A DNA stretch of 64,000 nucleotides, taken from NCBI RefSeq assembly GCF_964340395.1, contig NC_135551.1, positions 3,271,963 to 3,335,962 on the forward strand, in the 5' to 3' direction. Origin of the DNA: Glandiceps talaboti (lineage: Eukaryota > Hemichordata > Enteropneusta > Spengelidae). The position numbers and the translations under genes are program-made. Below are positions 1 to 11,122 of the stretch, one piece after another (the stretch's first letter is position 1; each line of letters starts with the position of its first letter). The notes under the pieces were generated by a model. That model was not told where the DNA came from, ran no database searches, and was given only the letters and a program-made list of their open reading frames with translations.

Positions 1-1308
1 ATATATATATATAGTAATATTGTCTTGGAATGCAAATGAATAGCTTGGCTCGGATCGTGCCATGTCGTCTGTACAGTTTCTAGCAGAGGGGAGGTTTCCT
101 GGTTTCTAGGAAGCAAATCGCGTTGATTTTAGTAGAAATGAAGGTTAACCCCCTATCAAATGAGTAAATATTTGCACCCCCCCCCATGTTATCCCCCGCT
201 GTGTGTCCGCTGATTTTAAAGTTATATTATATTTCAAATGTAAATAAACCTAAAAATACAAAAATAGCGATTGCCAGGGATACGAGATCATAAAAAAGTT
301 GAAAGGGTTGCCATTTTGAATGTAAAATGCATTGTAAATGTCGCCATTCTATGAATCATCGCATAGTAATGGGGTTCAAAGGTTTCCACGTAAGTTTTTA
401 ATATAAATAAAAATGCGTTTTTCCATAAATGACGGTAGTAGATGCAATTACCTCGCTATAATGTTGGCACGTAATTACGACACGATATACCAACTATTTT
501 AACAACACTATAACCGTTCTTAGTAGTAGTACTCACAGCTGTGTATGCTTGTGACTGCAGCTATTATTAGACGGGAAATTATCAACCGTATTATCAGGTC
601 TGACACTGTCTTACAGTCTTCCTTCATTAAAATTAAAAATGATTTGTCTGCTAGCTGTGTTTTTGAGCTACCCTAGCCTAAAAATACTCAACAGACAATT
701 CAATTTAGTCGACAACAATGACGAACTGCAGCAGCCGCAGAATGCTAAATATATACTACAGATTATCGCACAAGAATGGTACACAAACTGCCATCATTCT
801 AGTTTTCCAGTAAGACTATAATTGTAATTTCGTTCTTTAGAATGTTTTCCTGTCCTGAATAGGTCAAATATAAAGACATTTACTGTGACACAACAAAATA
901 AAGAAATCGAATCAGTGGACTGCAAATGCAATGATAGCTGAATATAAAACGCGCAAATTCCAAATCCTATCGGAATCGTCTCTAAGGCAACAATCGTGAA
1001 TTACGAGAGAGGTTCGTTTGAGTCAGTTTGGTTTGATTACGTTTTTAGCCGACAACGGTTTATCTGTTTTCACACTACACTTCTAACCATATTGACTATA
1101 CAGTCAAACCCATATGATCATATAAATAGTAGCAATATTTTTTACTCTATTGTTGTCGATTATAATTGGCACTATTTTCGGTGTTATTACTATGGCTTAG
1201 AATTGACAGGGCAAATCACATTCTACATGCTAGTAATTAGACGATTCAAGATGTTTGCATTTGACAAGTCAAATTAAACACACAATGACTTGTCTTTTTC
1301 TGATCACA
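1..1308. other. Non-repetitive AT-rich DNA, no gene recognised
   Basis: The window opens inside a short (AT)n tract. After it come about 1.3 kb of AT-rich sequence with short open frames at 639-821 and 996-1277 that resemble nothing I know and have the composition of random AT-rich translation. A C-run lies near 177-185. I see no splice-bounded exon, RNA gene or transposon end here. Confidence 0.5.
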
Positions 1309-2236
1309 TTTGATGTACGACACATTATTTTGATGTACGACACATTACATTTTGTATTTTAATGTACGACACATTACATTTTGTATTTTAATGTACGACA
1401 CATTACATTTTGTATTTTAATGTACGACACATTACATTTTGTATTTTAATGTACGACACATTACATTTTGTATTTTAATGTACGACACATTACTTTAATG
1501 TACGACACATTACATTTTGTATTTTAATGTACGACACATTATTTTGATGTACGACACATTACATTTTGTATTTTAATGTACGACACATTACTTTTTGTAT
1601 TTTAATGTACGACACATTACATTTTGTATTTTAATGTACGACACATTACTTTTTGTATTTTAATGTACGACACATTACTTTAATGTACGACACATTATTT
1701 TGATGTACGACACATTACTTTTTGTATTTTAATGTACGACACATTACATTTTGTATTTTAATGTACGACACATTACATTTTGTATTTTAATGTACGACAC
1801 ATTATTTTGATGTACGACACATTACATTTTGTATTTTAATGTACGACACATTACATTTTGTATTTTAATGTACGACACATTACTTTTTGTATTTTAATGT
1901 ACGACACATTACTTTAATGTACGACACATTACATTTTGTATTTTGATGTACGACACATTACATTTTGTATTTTAATGTACGACACATTACATTTTGTATT
2001 TTAATGTACGACACATTACATTTTGTATTTTAATGTACGACACATTACATTTTGTATTTTAATGTACGACACATTACATTTTGTATTTTAATGTACGACA
2101 CATTACATTTTGTATTTTAATGTACGACACATTACATTTTGTATTTTAATGTACGACACATTACATTTTGTATTTTAATGTACGACACATTACTTTTTGT
2201 ATTTTAATGTACGACACATTACATTTTGTATTTCAG
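1309..2236. repeat. 29 bp minisatellite (TGTACGACACATTA core)
   Basis: About 32 tandem copies of a 29 bp unit with the core TGTACGACACATTA followed by CATTTTGTATTTTAA. Shortened copies lacking part of the spacer (for example near 1490, 1540, 1680, 1800 and 1910) and a T-for-C variant recur at intervals, which points to local duplication of multi-unit blocks. Copies are nearly identical, so the array has been homogenised recently. The array ends exactly at a splice-acceptor-like TTTCAG. Confidence 0.95.
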
Positions 2237-2305
2237 ACCACTAAACGGGAAGCAAACGCTACAAATTCCTGTAACATTACATGTAGACGAGATCACACTG
2301 AAAAG
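2237..2305 (+). other. Exon-like segment at the edge of the 29 bp array
   Basis: A 69 bp segment is preceded by a pyrimidine-rich TGTATTTCAG (AG at 2235-2236) and followed by AAAAG/GTGAGC, a strong donor at 2306. It is open over 23 codons in one frame and ends in phase. The predicted peptide is hydrophilic with two Cys and is not recognised. The acceptor is built from the last copy of the minisatellite, so the match may be chance. No partner exon was identified. Confidence 0.25.
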
Positions 2306-2870
2306 GTGAGCAATATGCCAGTGCAGTGTACTGCCGCTGCATGCGTTGCTACATTTACTGGACGGAAATTGGGGCGCTACCTTTGCCGATTTTGACGGAA
2401 ATTGGGTTACCTCTGAACACTTCTTGGGTATTGAAGACTCTGTAATTAATGTTGGATTTAGGAAATGTCTGAATATAATATTGAGCAGGCAAGGCGTAAT
2501 TTAGCAGAAAAAATCCACCCAACCACTATCACCCAACTTTGCGATTCAGATCTGAGTGGCTTCCGTCTATTTGCATTTACGTTACAGGAATTGTAGCTTG
2601 CTTCCAGATGAACATTGGAACGAAAAAAAAGTACGAAAGCGAAAGAAAAGTCCTCAAAATCACATCAAACGAGGGAAAAGCCACTTTTCTAGTCTGTCTT
2701 TTTAGTGGTCTGATTCTTTATATACAACCATTAAGACTATTTAAAGGATGGCAGCTCTTGACAGTCCTATATACTAGTAGTTGCAAGGCTACAAATCGAT
2801 GACTTTATTTTAAAGTGGCCATATCGACGAGGATTAGGTATTTATTTTGATTTTTAATTTACAAAACAAT
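2306..2870. other. Intergenic or intronic single-copy DNA
   Basis: About 0.55 kb between two minisatellites. An open frame at 2539-2802 (87 codons) has no recognisable domain and no conserved-looking composition. I see no RNA gene or transposon terminus. Confidence 0.4.
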
Positions 2871-3985
2871 TTATGGCTACATTTGTACTAATTTGCAACA
2901 AGCCTGGCTATGTGTGCACTATTTTGCAACAAGCCTGGCTAAGTGTACACTAATTTGCAACAAGCCTGGCTAAGTGTACACTAATTTGCAACAAACCTGG
3001 CTAAGTGTACACTAATTTGCAACAAACCTGGCTAAGTGTACACTAATTTGCAACAAGCCTGGCTAAGTGTACACTAATTTGCAACAAGCCTGGCTAAGTG
3101 TGTACCAAATTGCAACAAACCTGGCTAAGTGTACACTAATTTGCAACAACCTGGCTAAGTGTGTGCTAATTTGCAACAAGCCTGGCTAAGTGTGTACTAA
3201 TTTGCAACAAACCTGGCTAAGTGTACACTAATTTGCAACAAGCCTGGCTAAGTGTACATTAATTTGCAACAAGCCTGGCTAAGTGTACACTAATTTGCAA
3301 CAAGCCTGGTTAAGTGTACACTAATTTGCAACAAGCCTGGCTAAGTGTACACTAATTTGCAACAAGCCTGGCTAAGTGTGTACTAATTTGCAACAAACCT
3401 GGCTAAGTGTGTACTAATTTGCAACAAACCTGGCTAAGTGTACACTAATTTGCAACAAGCCTGGCTAAGTGTACACTAATTTGCAACAAACCTGGCTAAG
3501 TGTACACTAATTTGCAACAAACCTGGCTAAGTGTACACTACTTTGCAACAAGCCTGGCTAAGTGTATACTAATTTGCAACAAGCCTGGCTAAGTGTGTAC
3601 TAATTTGCAACAAACCTGGCTAAGTGTGTACTAATTTGCAACAAACCTGGCTAAGTGTACACTAATTTGCAACAACCTGGCTAAGTGTGTACTAATTTGC
3701 AACACACCTGGCTAAGTGTGTACTAATTTGCAACAAACCTGGCTAAGTGTACACTAATTTGCAACAAACCCGGCTAAGTGTACACTAATTTGCAACAAAC
3801 CTGGCTAAGTGTGTACTAATTTGCAACAAACCTGGCTAAGTGTGTACTAATTTGCAACAAACCTGGCTAAGTGTGTACTAATTTGCAACAAACCTGGCTA
3901 AGTGTGTACTAATTTGCAACAAGCCTGGCTAAGTGTGTACTAATTTGCAACAAGCCTGGCTAAGTGTATACTAATTTGCAACAAA
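2871..3985. repeat. 31 bp minisatellite (TTTGCAACAAGCCTGGCTAA)
   Basis: About 36 tandem copies of a 31 bp unit with core TTTGCAACAAGCCTGGCTAA and a GTGTACACTAA spacer. Two sites vary: AAGCC/AAACC and GTGTACAC/GTGTGTAC. Blocks of the same variant combination recur, and a one-base-shorter form (CAACCTGG) appears near 3146 and 3673. There is no open reading frame through the array. Confidence 0.95.
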
Positions 3986-4270
3986 CCATACATAGTAAAT
4001 AGAGTACAAATATACAAAAATTCAAATCTAATAAAACACGATGTCACCATGGGAACCAGAGGGTAGATTTGTGTCTTTTTGAACATGAATAATTATGACC
4101 ACAAGAACAGTTTTTGGACGATTACATTTAATGAACGTGAGGCATTTGTGAGAGAAAGTACACAACTGTCGACTGTCGATTCATTTGTGTTGAGTTCAAA
4201 TTAAACAGGAGGTATGGTTTTTGTTGATTGTGGAAATGTTGATGTATTGAAATGATAAATGATGTGACAT
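3986..4270. other. Single-copy spacer
   Basis: AT-rich sequence between the 31 bp array and the trinucleotide repeat, with no recognisable feature. Confidence 0.4.
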
Positions 4271-4275
4271 GGCTG

Positions 4276-4323
<48 letters not shown>

Positions 4324-4379
4324 GTGACGGCGGCGGCGACGACAACAACAACAACAACAACAACAATAGCAGCAGCAGC

Positions 4380-4419
<40 letters not shown>

Positions 4420-4420
4420 G
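4271..4420. repeat. (CAA)n trinucleotide microsatellite
   Basis: An interrupted run of CAA/ACA triplets with a GGCGGCGACG interruption near 4328 and an AGCAGCAGCAG stretch near 4369. It opens frames of poly-Asn and poly-Thr on + and poly-Leu and poly-Cys on -. These are products of the repeat, with no splice or start evidence for a protein. Confidence 0.95.
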
Positions 4421-4466
4421 GAGCAGCAAGAACAACAGCAACAAGACTGCTTTTGATAATGTATAA

Positions 4467-5351
4467 GGGAGCCTTCAGTAATTACAAGGGTGAGGAACTG
4501 GGGAATTAGAGGGGGTAAGTTTTTACACATCGGTTCTCGGGGAGGGTCATATTTAAAAAATGGAATTAGGGTCGGGTCACATTCTACTTTGACTAACTGT
4601 ATTGTCTAACTTAGCATTATTTTGTGATTTTGTATCCTATCGCTGTGCATTGTTAACACAGTACTTTGCATTATTATTAGCTATGGATATGAGGAGCTCA
4701 AAATATGTTTCACCCTTATATAGCATCCTTGTAACCATGGTAATGAATAGCCCAATGTTAAATTATGGCTTAGGGTTAGGGTTAGGTATCATAATCATAT
4801 CATCAAGTCGCTGCTGATAACCATAGGTATATAGTGAATTAATTGTCAGTTGTGAGGAGAGAAGTGACTCTCACAGGAGTAAAACGGGAACAGTTGGGTA
4901 AGGTATTAGAGATAATGCTGTAGATATGTTGACCTCAGTCCTGACAATGTTGCCCATCTAGTGTTTGGGAGTTAATTTTCTGGCCTTCAACTCAGCCAAT
5001 GAGATCCAAACACAGTGTAGTGCCTTCACATAAATATACTGAGGTGGTGGTAGTAGTGGTTGGGGAAATAAACGATGACTTTAAAAGTTAAAACATGGTG
5101 GCAGCAGTGGGATTAATTTCTTTAAACCGCAGATTCTGAGAGTAGTGCCCTTTCCATCTCCGACAGCATTTCAACAATGGCATGTTTTTGAAATATTTTA
5201 ACAGGGGGAGGGTCATATTTTAGAGAAAGCAAATTGCGGGAAGGTCACTTTTTAGCATGATGGAATCGGGGAGGAGCACATTTTATACAACAGCCCTGGT
5301 CTAATACCCCCCCCCCCCAGCCTTCCTCTTGTAATTACTGAAAGCTTCCTT
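4467..5351. mobile_element. Foldback or non-autonomous DNA transposon candidate, about 0.9 kb
   Basis: The left end begins GGGAGCCTTCAGTAATTACA. The right end, read on the opposite strand, is AAGGAAGCTTTCAGTAATTA and continues CAAG, so the two share TTCAGTAATTACAAG as inverted arms about 885 bp apart. TAA lies just outside both ends (4464-4466 and 5352-5354), though the right end needs a small indel to line up. G-rich and C-rich tracts and a repeated GGGTCA motif lie inside. It holds no transposase. A TTAGGGTTAGGGTTAGG stretch near 4769 is part of the interior. Confidence 0.5.
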
Positions 5352-5646
5352 TAAAGTAGACATCTCATGCTGGTTATTGGAAGGACGGCAAACAGTGTCG
5401 TAACACTGTCACTAAAATTTAAGAGACTAGATTTTAGCATTGAATGTGTATAGAATTTCTAGCAGTTTGCCATTTAATGTCTAAAGAAACGAATTGTCTT
5501 ATCAACCCATGAATTATAATAAAGGAATCATAGGTTCTACTTCAAATAAACTGGGACGGCGTTTTCATTTACGTCTATAGCTACCAACTGTATAATATAC
5601 ATGGGTTAACATTGTAAATACATGTATGCAATACTATTGGCTACCC

Positions 5647-6876
5647 TATTGCTCTAGCCCTGCAGTGTCTCCGTTTGTTAGTTAATAGTTAGATAGCTTG
5701 TTTGTTAACTTATTTTCACTTTGATGTGTTGTATAGTCTGTGGTAACCATGGTGTTCTGTATAGTCTGTGGTAACCATGGTGGTCTATATAGTCTGTGGT
5801 AACCACGGTGTTCTATATAGTCTGTGGTAACCATGGTGTTCTGTCTAGCCTGATTACATGTCAGTTTATGTTGAATACTACACAGTGTTTGTTCGTATCA
5901 CGGTCTTCACCTTCCGTATTGAAGCTGTCATAGCAACTCCATATCCATTAATAATTTGACAGCCAAGAAACCAAATCAATGTTGAAAAGTAATCGGGCAC
6001 GTGTACATGTTGTGTCCGATATACAACGGACACGACAACGATAAGATATAAATGATCGACGACAAAAGAGAAATGCTCCGTCAACCTATCTAAAATAAAT
6101 CCAAGTTTGAAAAAAAGAATACGTCATAGTGAAAATACATCTAAAAACAACAAAAATAAAACGTGCACAGGTTGTTAAGAGATAAAAACATTTTAAGACG
6201 TATAACGATACATTCAATGGTATTCTGTTTTTAATAAGGCGAACAGGTCTGAAATCGACTATAAATATAGTTTTAAGAGAGGATCTACTACGATATATCA
6301 GTGGATTGAAAGGAATGTAATTGATACTTTACACGATACTTTTATGCATAACACACACGACACTTTTAACAGATGCTGGTATGTTTGTACATTTCCAACA
6401 GCGTCACCAACGGTCATATCATAACATGACAGAACTCCCCATGACACACGAGTGCAAGTGTGGAGTACTCGGGGTATTTGCACGATCGCGAGACATCATT
6501 TCCATAAAAATCATAAAAATCATAGATAACAGCGCGTTCACGCGATTTTGTGTAGAAAAAACGACCAATTCCTCATTTACATGCGGGTATGAAAATAATG
6601 TTTTCGGTAAAAATAGTAAAAATACTACTAGTATATATGCGTGAGCACCAGTGCAAGTAATCTCTGGTACTTATGTAATAAACAGTGGGATCGCAGTGGT
6701 ATTTGAATAAAAATTGTTCCAACTTTGTTAGTTATGTGATAGTGAAACCTCGGGGAAATCATTATTTTACAGAACGGGCGTTGGTGGCGCGCTTGCAAAA
6801 TCGTAGCTGCGCGTCTGTCTTTCCACTGCCTGTTCTTCCTGAAGTGGTATTTCACTGAGATGATAGGGTGACACTA
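5647..6876 (+). repeat. Left copy of a 1.2 kb inverted duplication
   Basis: This segment is the reverse complement of 45129-46387, matching almost base for base by eye. The shared block runs from TATTGCTCTAGCC to GGTGACACTA. Only scattered substitutions are visible, with a length difference of about 29 bp explained by one more unit of an internal 28 bp repeat in the right copy. The open frames in it (5878-6084 and 6628-6855 on -, 6321-6644 on +) look incidental. It is either two insertions of one repeat family in opposite orientation or long inverted ends of a much larger unit. Confidence 0.9.
5722..5850. repeat. 28 bp tandem repeat, about 4 copies
   Basis: The unit contains AGTCTGTGGTAACCATGGTG. 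It is an internal tandem repeat of the inverted-duplication family; the partner at 46160-46310 carries more units, so unit number changed after the duplication. Confidence 0.9.
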
Positions 6877-7312
6877 AAACGAATGACACCTAACACTATA
6901 TTTAGAAGGTGGAATGACAAAATTTACAATAATTAGAGTGTGGAATGACAGCCTCTACGATCGGATTTTAATCAGATTGACCCCATACTATGCTCAGAAC
7001 ATGAAATAACACCCTTATCATATACACAGTATCGATTCCGATGCAATTCAATGGAGAGCATGCGCATCGTAACCATAGTAACTGGCAGATACTTCAGTCA
7101 TCGACCATTTCTAATAACGTTTAAAAATGGTAACAGATTAAAAACTAGTTCAAGATTAATATTTCAACTTGTCACTACATCATCTACAGACAATAATGAC
7201 CACTAATTAAGAGATAGATACGACGTCTTTTTAATAAGTAAATGACTATTTTTAGTGAATAAATTTTTTGTGAAAAAAATGTCCCAGTTGCAGACAGCAC
7301 AGGTTTGAACAA
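6877..7312. other. Single-copy spacer
   Basis: AT-rich sequence with no open frame or repeat structure that I can support. Its left edge is the junction where the 1.2 kb inverted copy stops matching its partner. Confidence 0.4.
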
Positions 7313-7408
7313 ACGACAAGCCATGCACCAGATAAATGGGAAATTGAGAGCAGAGTTTATGGGTGGCAAGCCATGCACCAGATAAATGGGAAATTGAGAA
7401 CAGAGTTT
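7313..7408. repeat. 50 bp tandem repeat, about 2 copies
   Basis: The unit carries CAAGCCATGCACCAGATAAA followed by TGGGAAATTGAGA. Two copies lie here and two to three more at 7876-7990. The two clusters flank the first copy of a duplicated 0.47 kb block. Confidence 0.85.
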
Positions 7409-7875
7409 ATGGGGGGGGGGGGGGGGGCGGTGCTTTTCAAAAATCCAACACATGAAAAATATAGACCCCCTCGACAATTTGCACAAAAAATTCTGACCCA
7501 TCCCTTTGCCATCCATGAAAAAAGTGCCCCCCCCATGTTCAAATATAATGAAATACAGATATTACTACTGTACCCTACAACAAATACACATGTATACAAG
7601 TCAAAAAATATACAAGAGCTTTAAGCACAATCTCTTGACTTGGCTTAGAGCTCTTTTCATACAGAAACAGATTCTGATGTACAAGGTTGTGCTGCTCTGA
7701 ACTGTTGTTGTAATAGCTGACTGGATATTGACATTCTCTGGATAAATGACACGCAGCATATGAGATATCCCACAATTCTGTCTGATTCTAGTCCTCAAAC
7801 ATTGCCTCTACCTATTATAGCAAATTTCTTCTGTACACTGGACTCTGAGACGGATAATTCAACAGTTTGGCAACA
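7409..7875. repeat. First copy of a 0.47 kb direct duplication
   Basis: The block starts with a G-run followed by CGGTGCTTTTCAAAAATCCA and ends with CAACAGTTTGGCAACA. The same block, nearly unchanged, is at 8606-9075. The G-run and a C-run near 7526-7533 are complementary, as are the flanking GTGCTTTTC and GAAAAAAGTGC, so the first 125 bp can fold back. The short open frames on both strands are duplicated with it and have no recognisable domain. Confidence 0.9.
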
Positions 7876-7990
7876 GTTTATGGGTGGCAAGCCATGCACC
7901 AGATAAATGGGAAATTGAGAGCAGAGTTTATGGGTGGCAAGCCATGCACCAGATAAATGGGAAATTGAGAGCAGAGTTTATGGGTGGCAA
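7876..7990. repeat. 50 bp tandem repeat, second cluster
   Basis: Two full copies and part of a third of the unit seen at 7313-7408. It sits exactly at the right edge of the first 0.47 kb block. Confidence 0.85.
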
Positions 7991-8605
7991 GAGTTACACT
8001 TCCTTCACAACATTATTGATTCTACTTTTGGACTCTATAGTGATCTGATGTTTGAATAACAACGAAAGACAATATTAACAGTAAAAAGTTATAACTGGAG
8101 TATCATTTTTCGATCAGACAACCACAATATATTCACTGAAAATTGTTAAAATACCAATAATTAGATATTGTACATGTTAATCAGTGGTTGATATTATCCA
8201 TAAGTAGTACACAAACATGTTGAAATTGTGATTGCCATTGAGGGCGCTGAATTTTGGATGCGGACCCAAAAATCAATTTGATTCGATTTATCGTATATAC
8301 AACAACAAAAACTACGTTTATCCACAGGTGATGCAATACACAGTACAGTTCAGTGCAATATTACGAGTAAGTTATTGTACCTAACAAAACATTTATCAAA
8401 AAAAAAATCTTCCAGTTGCATCTAGTGCAGCTTTAAAAACATACCCCACTTGTTATTCTCCCATGGATAATGTGATTTCCAAATAATGATGTGTCTTTTG
8501 TTCAGCAGAGGAAAATACGAACGATATAGAGGGCGCTGTCACTACGAGTAGAAGACGAATAGTGACAAACTAATATTAAAGCTTCCGGACTGGACAGAAT
8601 TAACG
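7991..8605. other. Single-copy spacer between duplicated blocks
   Basis: No open frame or RNA gene recognised. GAGGGCGCTG occurs near 8240 and GAGGGCGCTGT near 8528, with the same core near 13096. These may be decayed fragments of one dispersed repeat. Confidence 0.35.
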
Positions 8606-9075
8606 GGGGGGCGGGGGGGGGGGGGCGGTGCTTTTCAAAAATCCAACACATGAAAAATATAGACCCCCTCGACAATTTGCACAAAAAATTCTGACCCATC
8701 CCTTTGCCATCCATGAAAAAAGTGCCCCCCCCCCATGTTCAAATATAATGAAATACAGATATTACTACTGTACCCTACAACAAATACACATGTATACAAG
8801 TCAAAAAATATACAAGAGCTTTAAGCACAATCTCTTGACTTGGCTTAGAGCTCTTTTCATACAGAAACAGATTCTGATGTACAAGGTTGTGCTGCTCTGA
8901 ACTGTTGTTGTAATAGCTGACTGGATATTGACATTCTCTGGATAAATGACACGCAGCATATGAGATATCCCACAATTCTGTCTGATTCTAGTCCTCAAAC
9001 ATTGCCTCTACCTATTATAGCAAATTTCTTCTGTACACTGGACTCTGAGACGGATAATTCAACAGTTTGGCAACA
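8606..9075. repeat. Second copy of the 0.47 kb direct duplication
   Basis: Nearly identical to 7409-7875, including the leading G-run, the foldback GTGCTTTTC/GAAAAAAGTGC pair and the trailing CAACAGTTTGGCAACA. It lacks the flanking 50 bp repeats, which suggests that the 50 bp clusters joined or expanded at the first copy only. Confidence 0.9.
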
Positions 9076-9951
9076 TAGTTTTGTTGTTTATGTCCTATTA
9101 ATTGCCAAAAAATTCAATAACATTAAAAAGAAACCATTTTGCTAAAAGGAGATAGCATTTTTGTAAAATTTCTGACAGTCTGTAAATGTCTTTGCTAATA
9201 TGCTCAACAAAACTAAGGAAACCAGTTGCTTCTGTCTTTTCTGAAGAAAAAAATATTGGTTTTTCTTCATTAGATGAATCAAAGGAAATTTATATTTCTG
9301 TCTGTTTAACAAGGCAACATGTGACAGTTAGTGATTACATGTATTTTGCATTGAAAATTAGACTAGTGTGTTTTTTTAGCACCAGTATACTATCTGTTCT
9401 GATACCATATTATTAAAACAGAAATTGTGCATGTCATTTTTGAGAACATACTTTTGTCAAATAATTATAAAATGATAATTTACAGTTTAAAATATTTAAA
9501 ATGTGTGGATGAGTAAAAAGCCTTTACACAACAAACATTCAAGCATACAAATCAAAGAGAGTTGTGGGTAATATACTGTATTGTGACATTTTATACTGGA
9601 TAACAATGTCTAGAATCTCCTCAGTGACAAATGCATTAAGATGATCACAATCTGGTTTGAAATTACGTCAAAAACTAATCACATCATCTCTGGATAGATT
9701 AGGGTTTCACTTGGACGTCGTTAGTCACGCACGAAATATAGAGCAGAAAAATATTTGATTTGTAAAATTGAAATAAGAATAGCAAAATGAGGAATTGTAA
9801 TTTTGTCATGGATTGTACACCATATAAACTACAGCGATTATCTTTACCATTTACGTATAGCTGGCTTTCAAGGGTAGTCACGAAGTCCTACGATTGAACG
9901 GTCTCAGGCAAGGTGCTGATGTCAAAACAGTTGTTGTTTGTCTTAGAAAGA
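9076..9951. other. Single-copy spacer
   Basis: Contains short open frames (9186-9416 on +, 9699-9881 on -) without recognisable domains or convincing splice context. I assign no gene. Confidence 0.4.
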
Positions 9952-9954
9952 TAA

Positions 9955-11119
9955 GGCCAAAAAAAAAATATATCTGGTTCTGGTCAGCGCGCGCGTGCCC
10001 TGAATACCCCCGCGTCGATCCTTTTTAATTTTTGCTTTCCAACACTGTATGCAAGGCTAGCGGAAAAATTTAACTCGTGTGATGGAGCACTTCTATTTGG
10101 TAACGGGTACCATTTTCCTACTACTAACCCCCCGTACGATATGTGTATGTGTACGTAATATGTACGATGAGCGTGGTTGATGGGAATCCCGCGAAATAGT
10201 GTGTTCACTGTGCTAGGTGGTAAACCGCTCACATGTTTCGAAAAATGTCTGAAGTTTGAGTACGTCGTGAGCAATCGAAATGTTGATATCAATTCAGTTG
10301 ACTTTTGGAGCAAAGATCCTCCGGCCATTTGGAATCGTAGACGTTTCACCTGATGTTACTCTCATGAGATTATATGAAGACTTTTGTCGAGGTGTTCTTA
10401 GTTCTGGTGATCGTTTCGTTCTGCCTTCTGAATACAAAGATTTTCCTGTAGTGTAAGCAGTTAGCTCTGGATGTATGCGCTACGATGTTCGACACGTCTT
10501 TCCATCTCATCTCAGATGGAAAGACGTGTCGAACATCGTTGCGCATACATCCAGAGTTTATACGTAAGCAGTGTGTTGACAGGTCACTTCCAGTCTGTTC
10601 CGGTAACAGTCCAGGTTTCTGCATTGACTGAATTTGGTAAAGATGTGCGTTTTAAAATAAATGGGGAACAAGAGAAGCATGTTCGGGCAATTCCAGTGAG
10701 AAATGTCTTCAGACTGATGATGGACGGTGCTCGAAAGAAAACACTGCCTCCTCTACGTCCGTTGGACAGACCTATTTCTCGTTACAAGTTGCACAATGAC
10801 ATTATACAGTGGTTGCAAGCCAAGACTCATTATTATCTTGGATGGGATTATAACTGCAGATCACTGGGCGATAAGATAAATTTGTAAATGTGACTAGTGA
10901 TGCCCTGATGGATGATTGATCCGCATGGTACAAAACTTGCCCTATACAACAGTGCCAACTTCCAGAGTTGTATGACATCTTCCGAGAGCATGTAAAGTGT
11001 CAAAATGTGTATTTACTAATTTGCAAAAAAAAAAAAAATTAAATAATAAAAAAAAAATGCGCATCGTCGCACCACTTTAGAAAGTTTACCCTGACCAGAA
11101 CCAGATTTTTTTTTTGGCC
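9955..11119. mobile_element. Non-autonomous PIF/Harbinger-type element, 1.17 kb
   Basis: The left end is GGCC, a poly-A run, then CTGGTTCTGGTCAG (to 9987). The right end is its reverse complement, CTGACCAGAACCAG, a poly-T run, then GGCC (11091-11119). A TAA is duplicated directly outside (9952-9954 and 11120-11122). Three-base TWA target duplications with short inverted ends are typical of PIF/Harbinger transposons. The interior has no DDE transposase or Myb-like gene that I can recognise. It carries instead a 138-codon open frame (10471-10887, +), a 121-codon frame (9984-10349, -) and a strong hairpin at 10465-10556. The interior could be captured host sequence or a decayed element core. Confidence 0.75.
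10465..10556. repeat. Near-perfect 43 bp inverted repeat (hairpin)
   Basis: The left arm 10465-10507 starts CTCTGGATGTATGCGC. The right arm 10514-10556 ends GCGCATACATCCAGAG. I see one mismatch over about 43 bp, with a loop of about 6 bases. It lies in the middle of the TAA-flanked element, so the element has both terminal and central inverted repeats. Confidence 0.9.
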
Positions 11120-11122
11120 TAA

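Noticed and set aside
4252-4530. Poly-Asn, poly-Thr, poly-Leu and poly-Cys open frames
   Set aside because: Products of a (CAA)n microsatellite; every frame is open on both strands.
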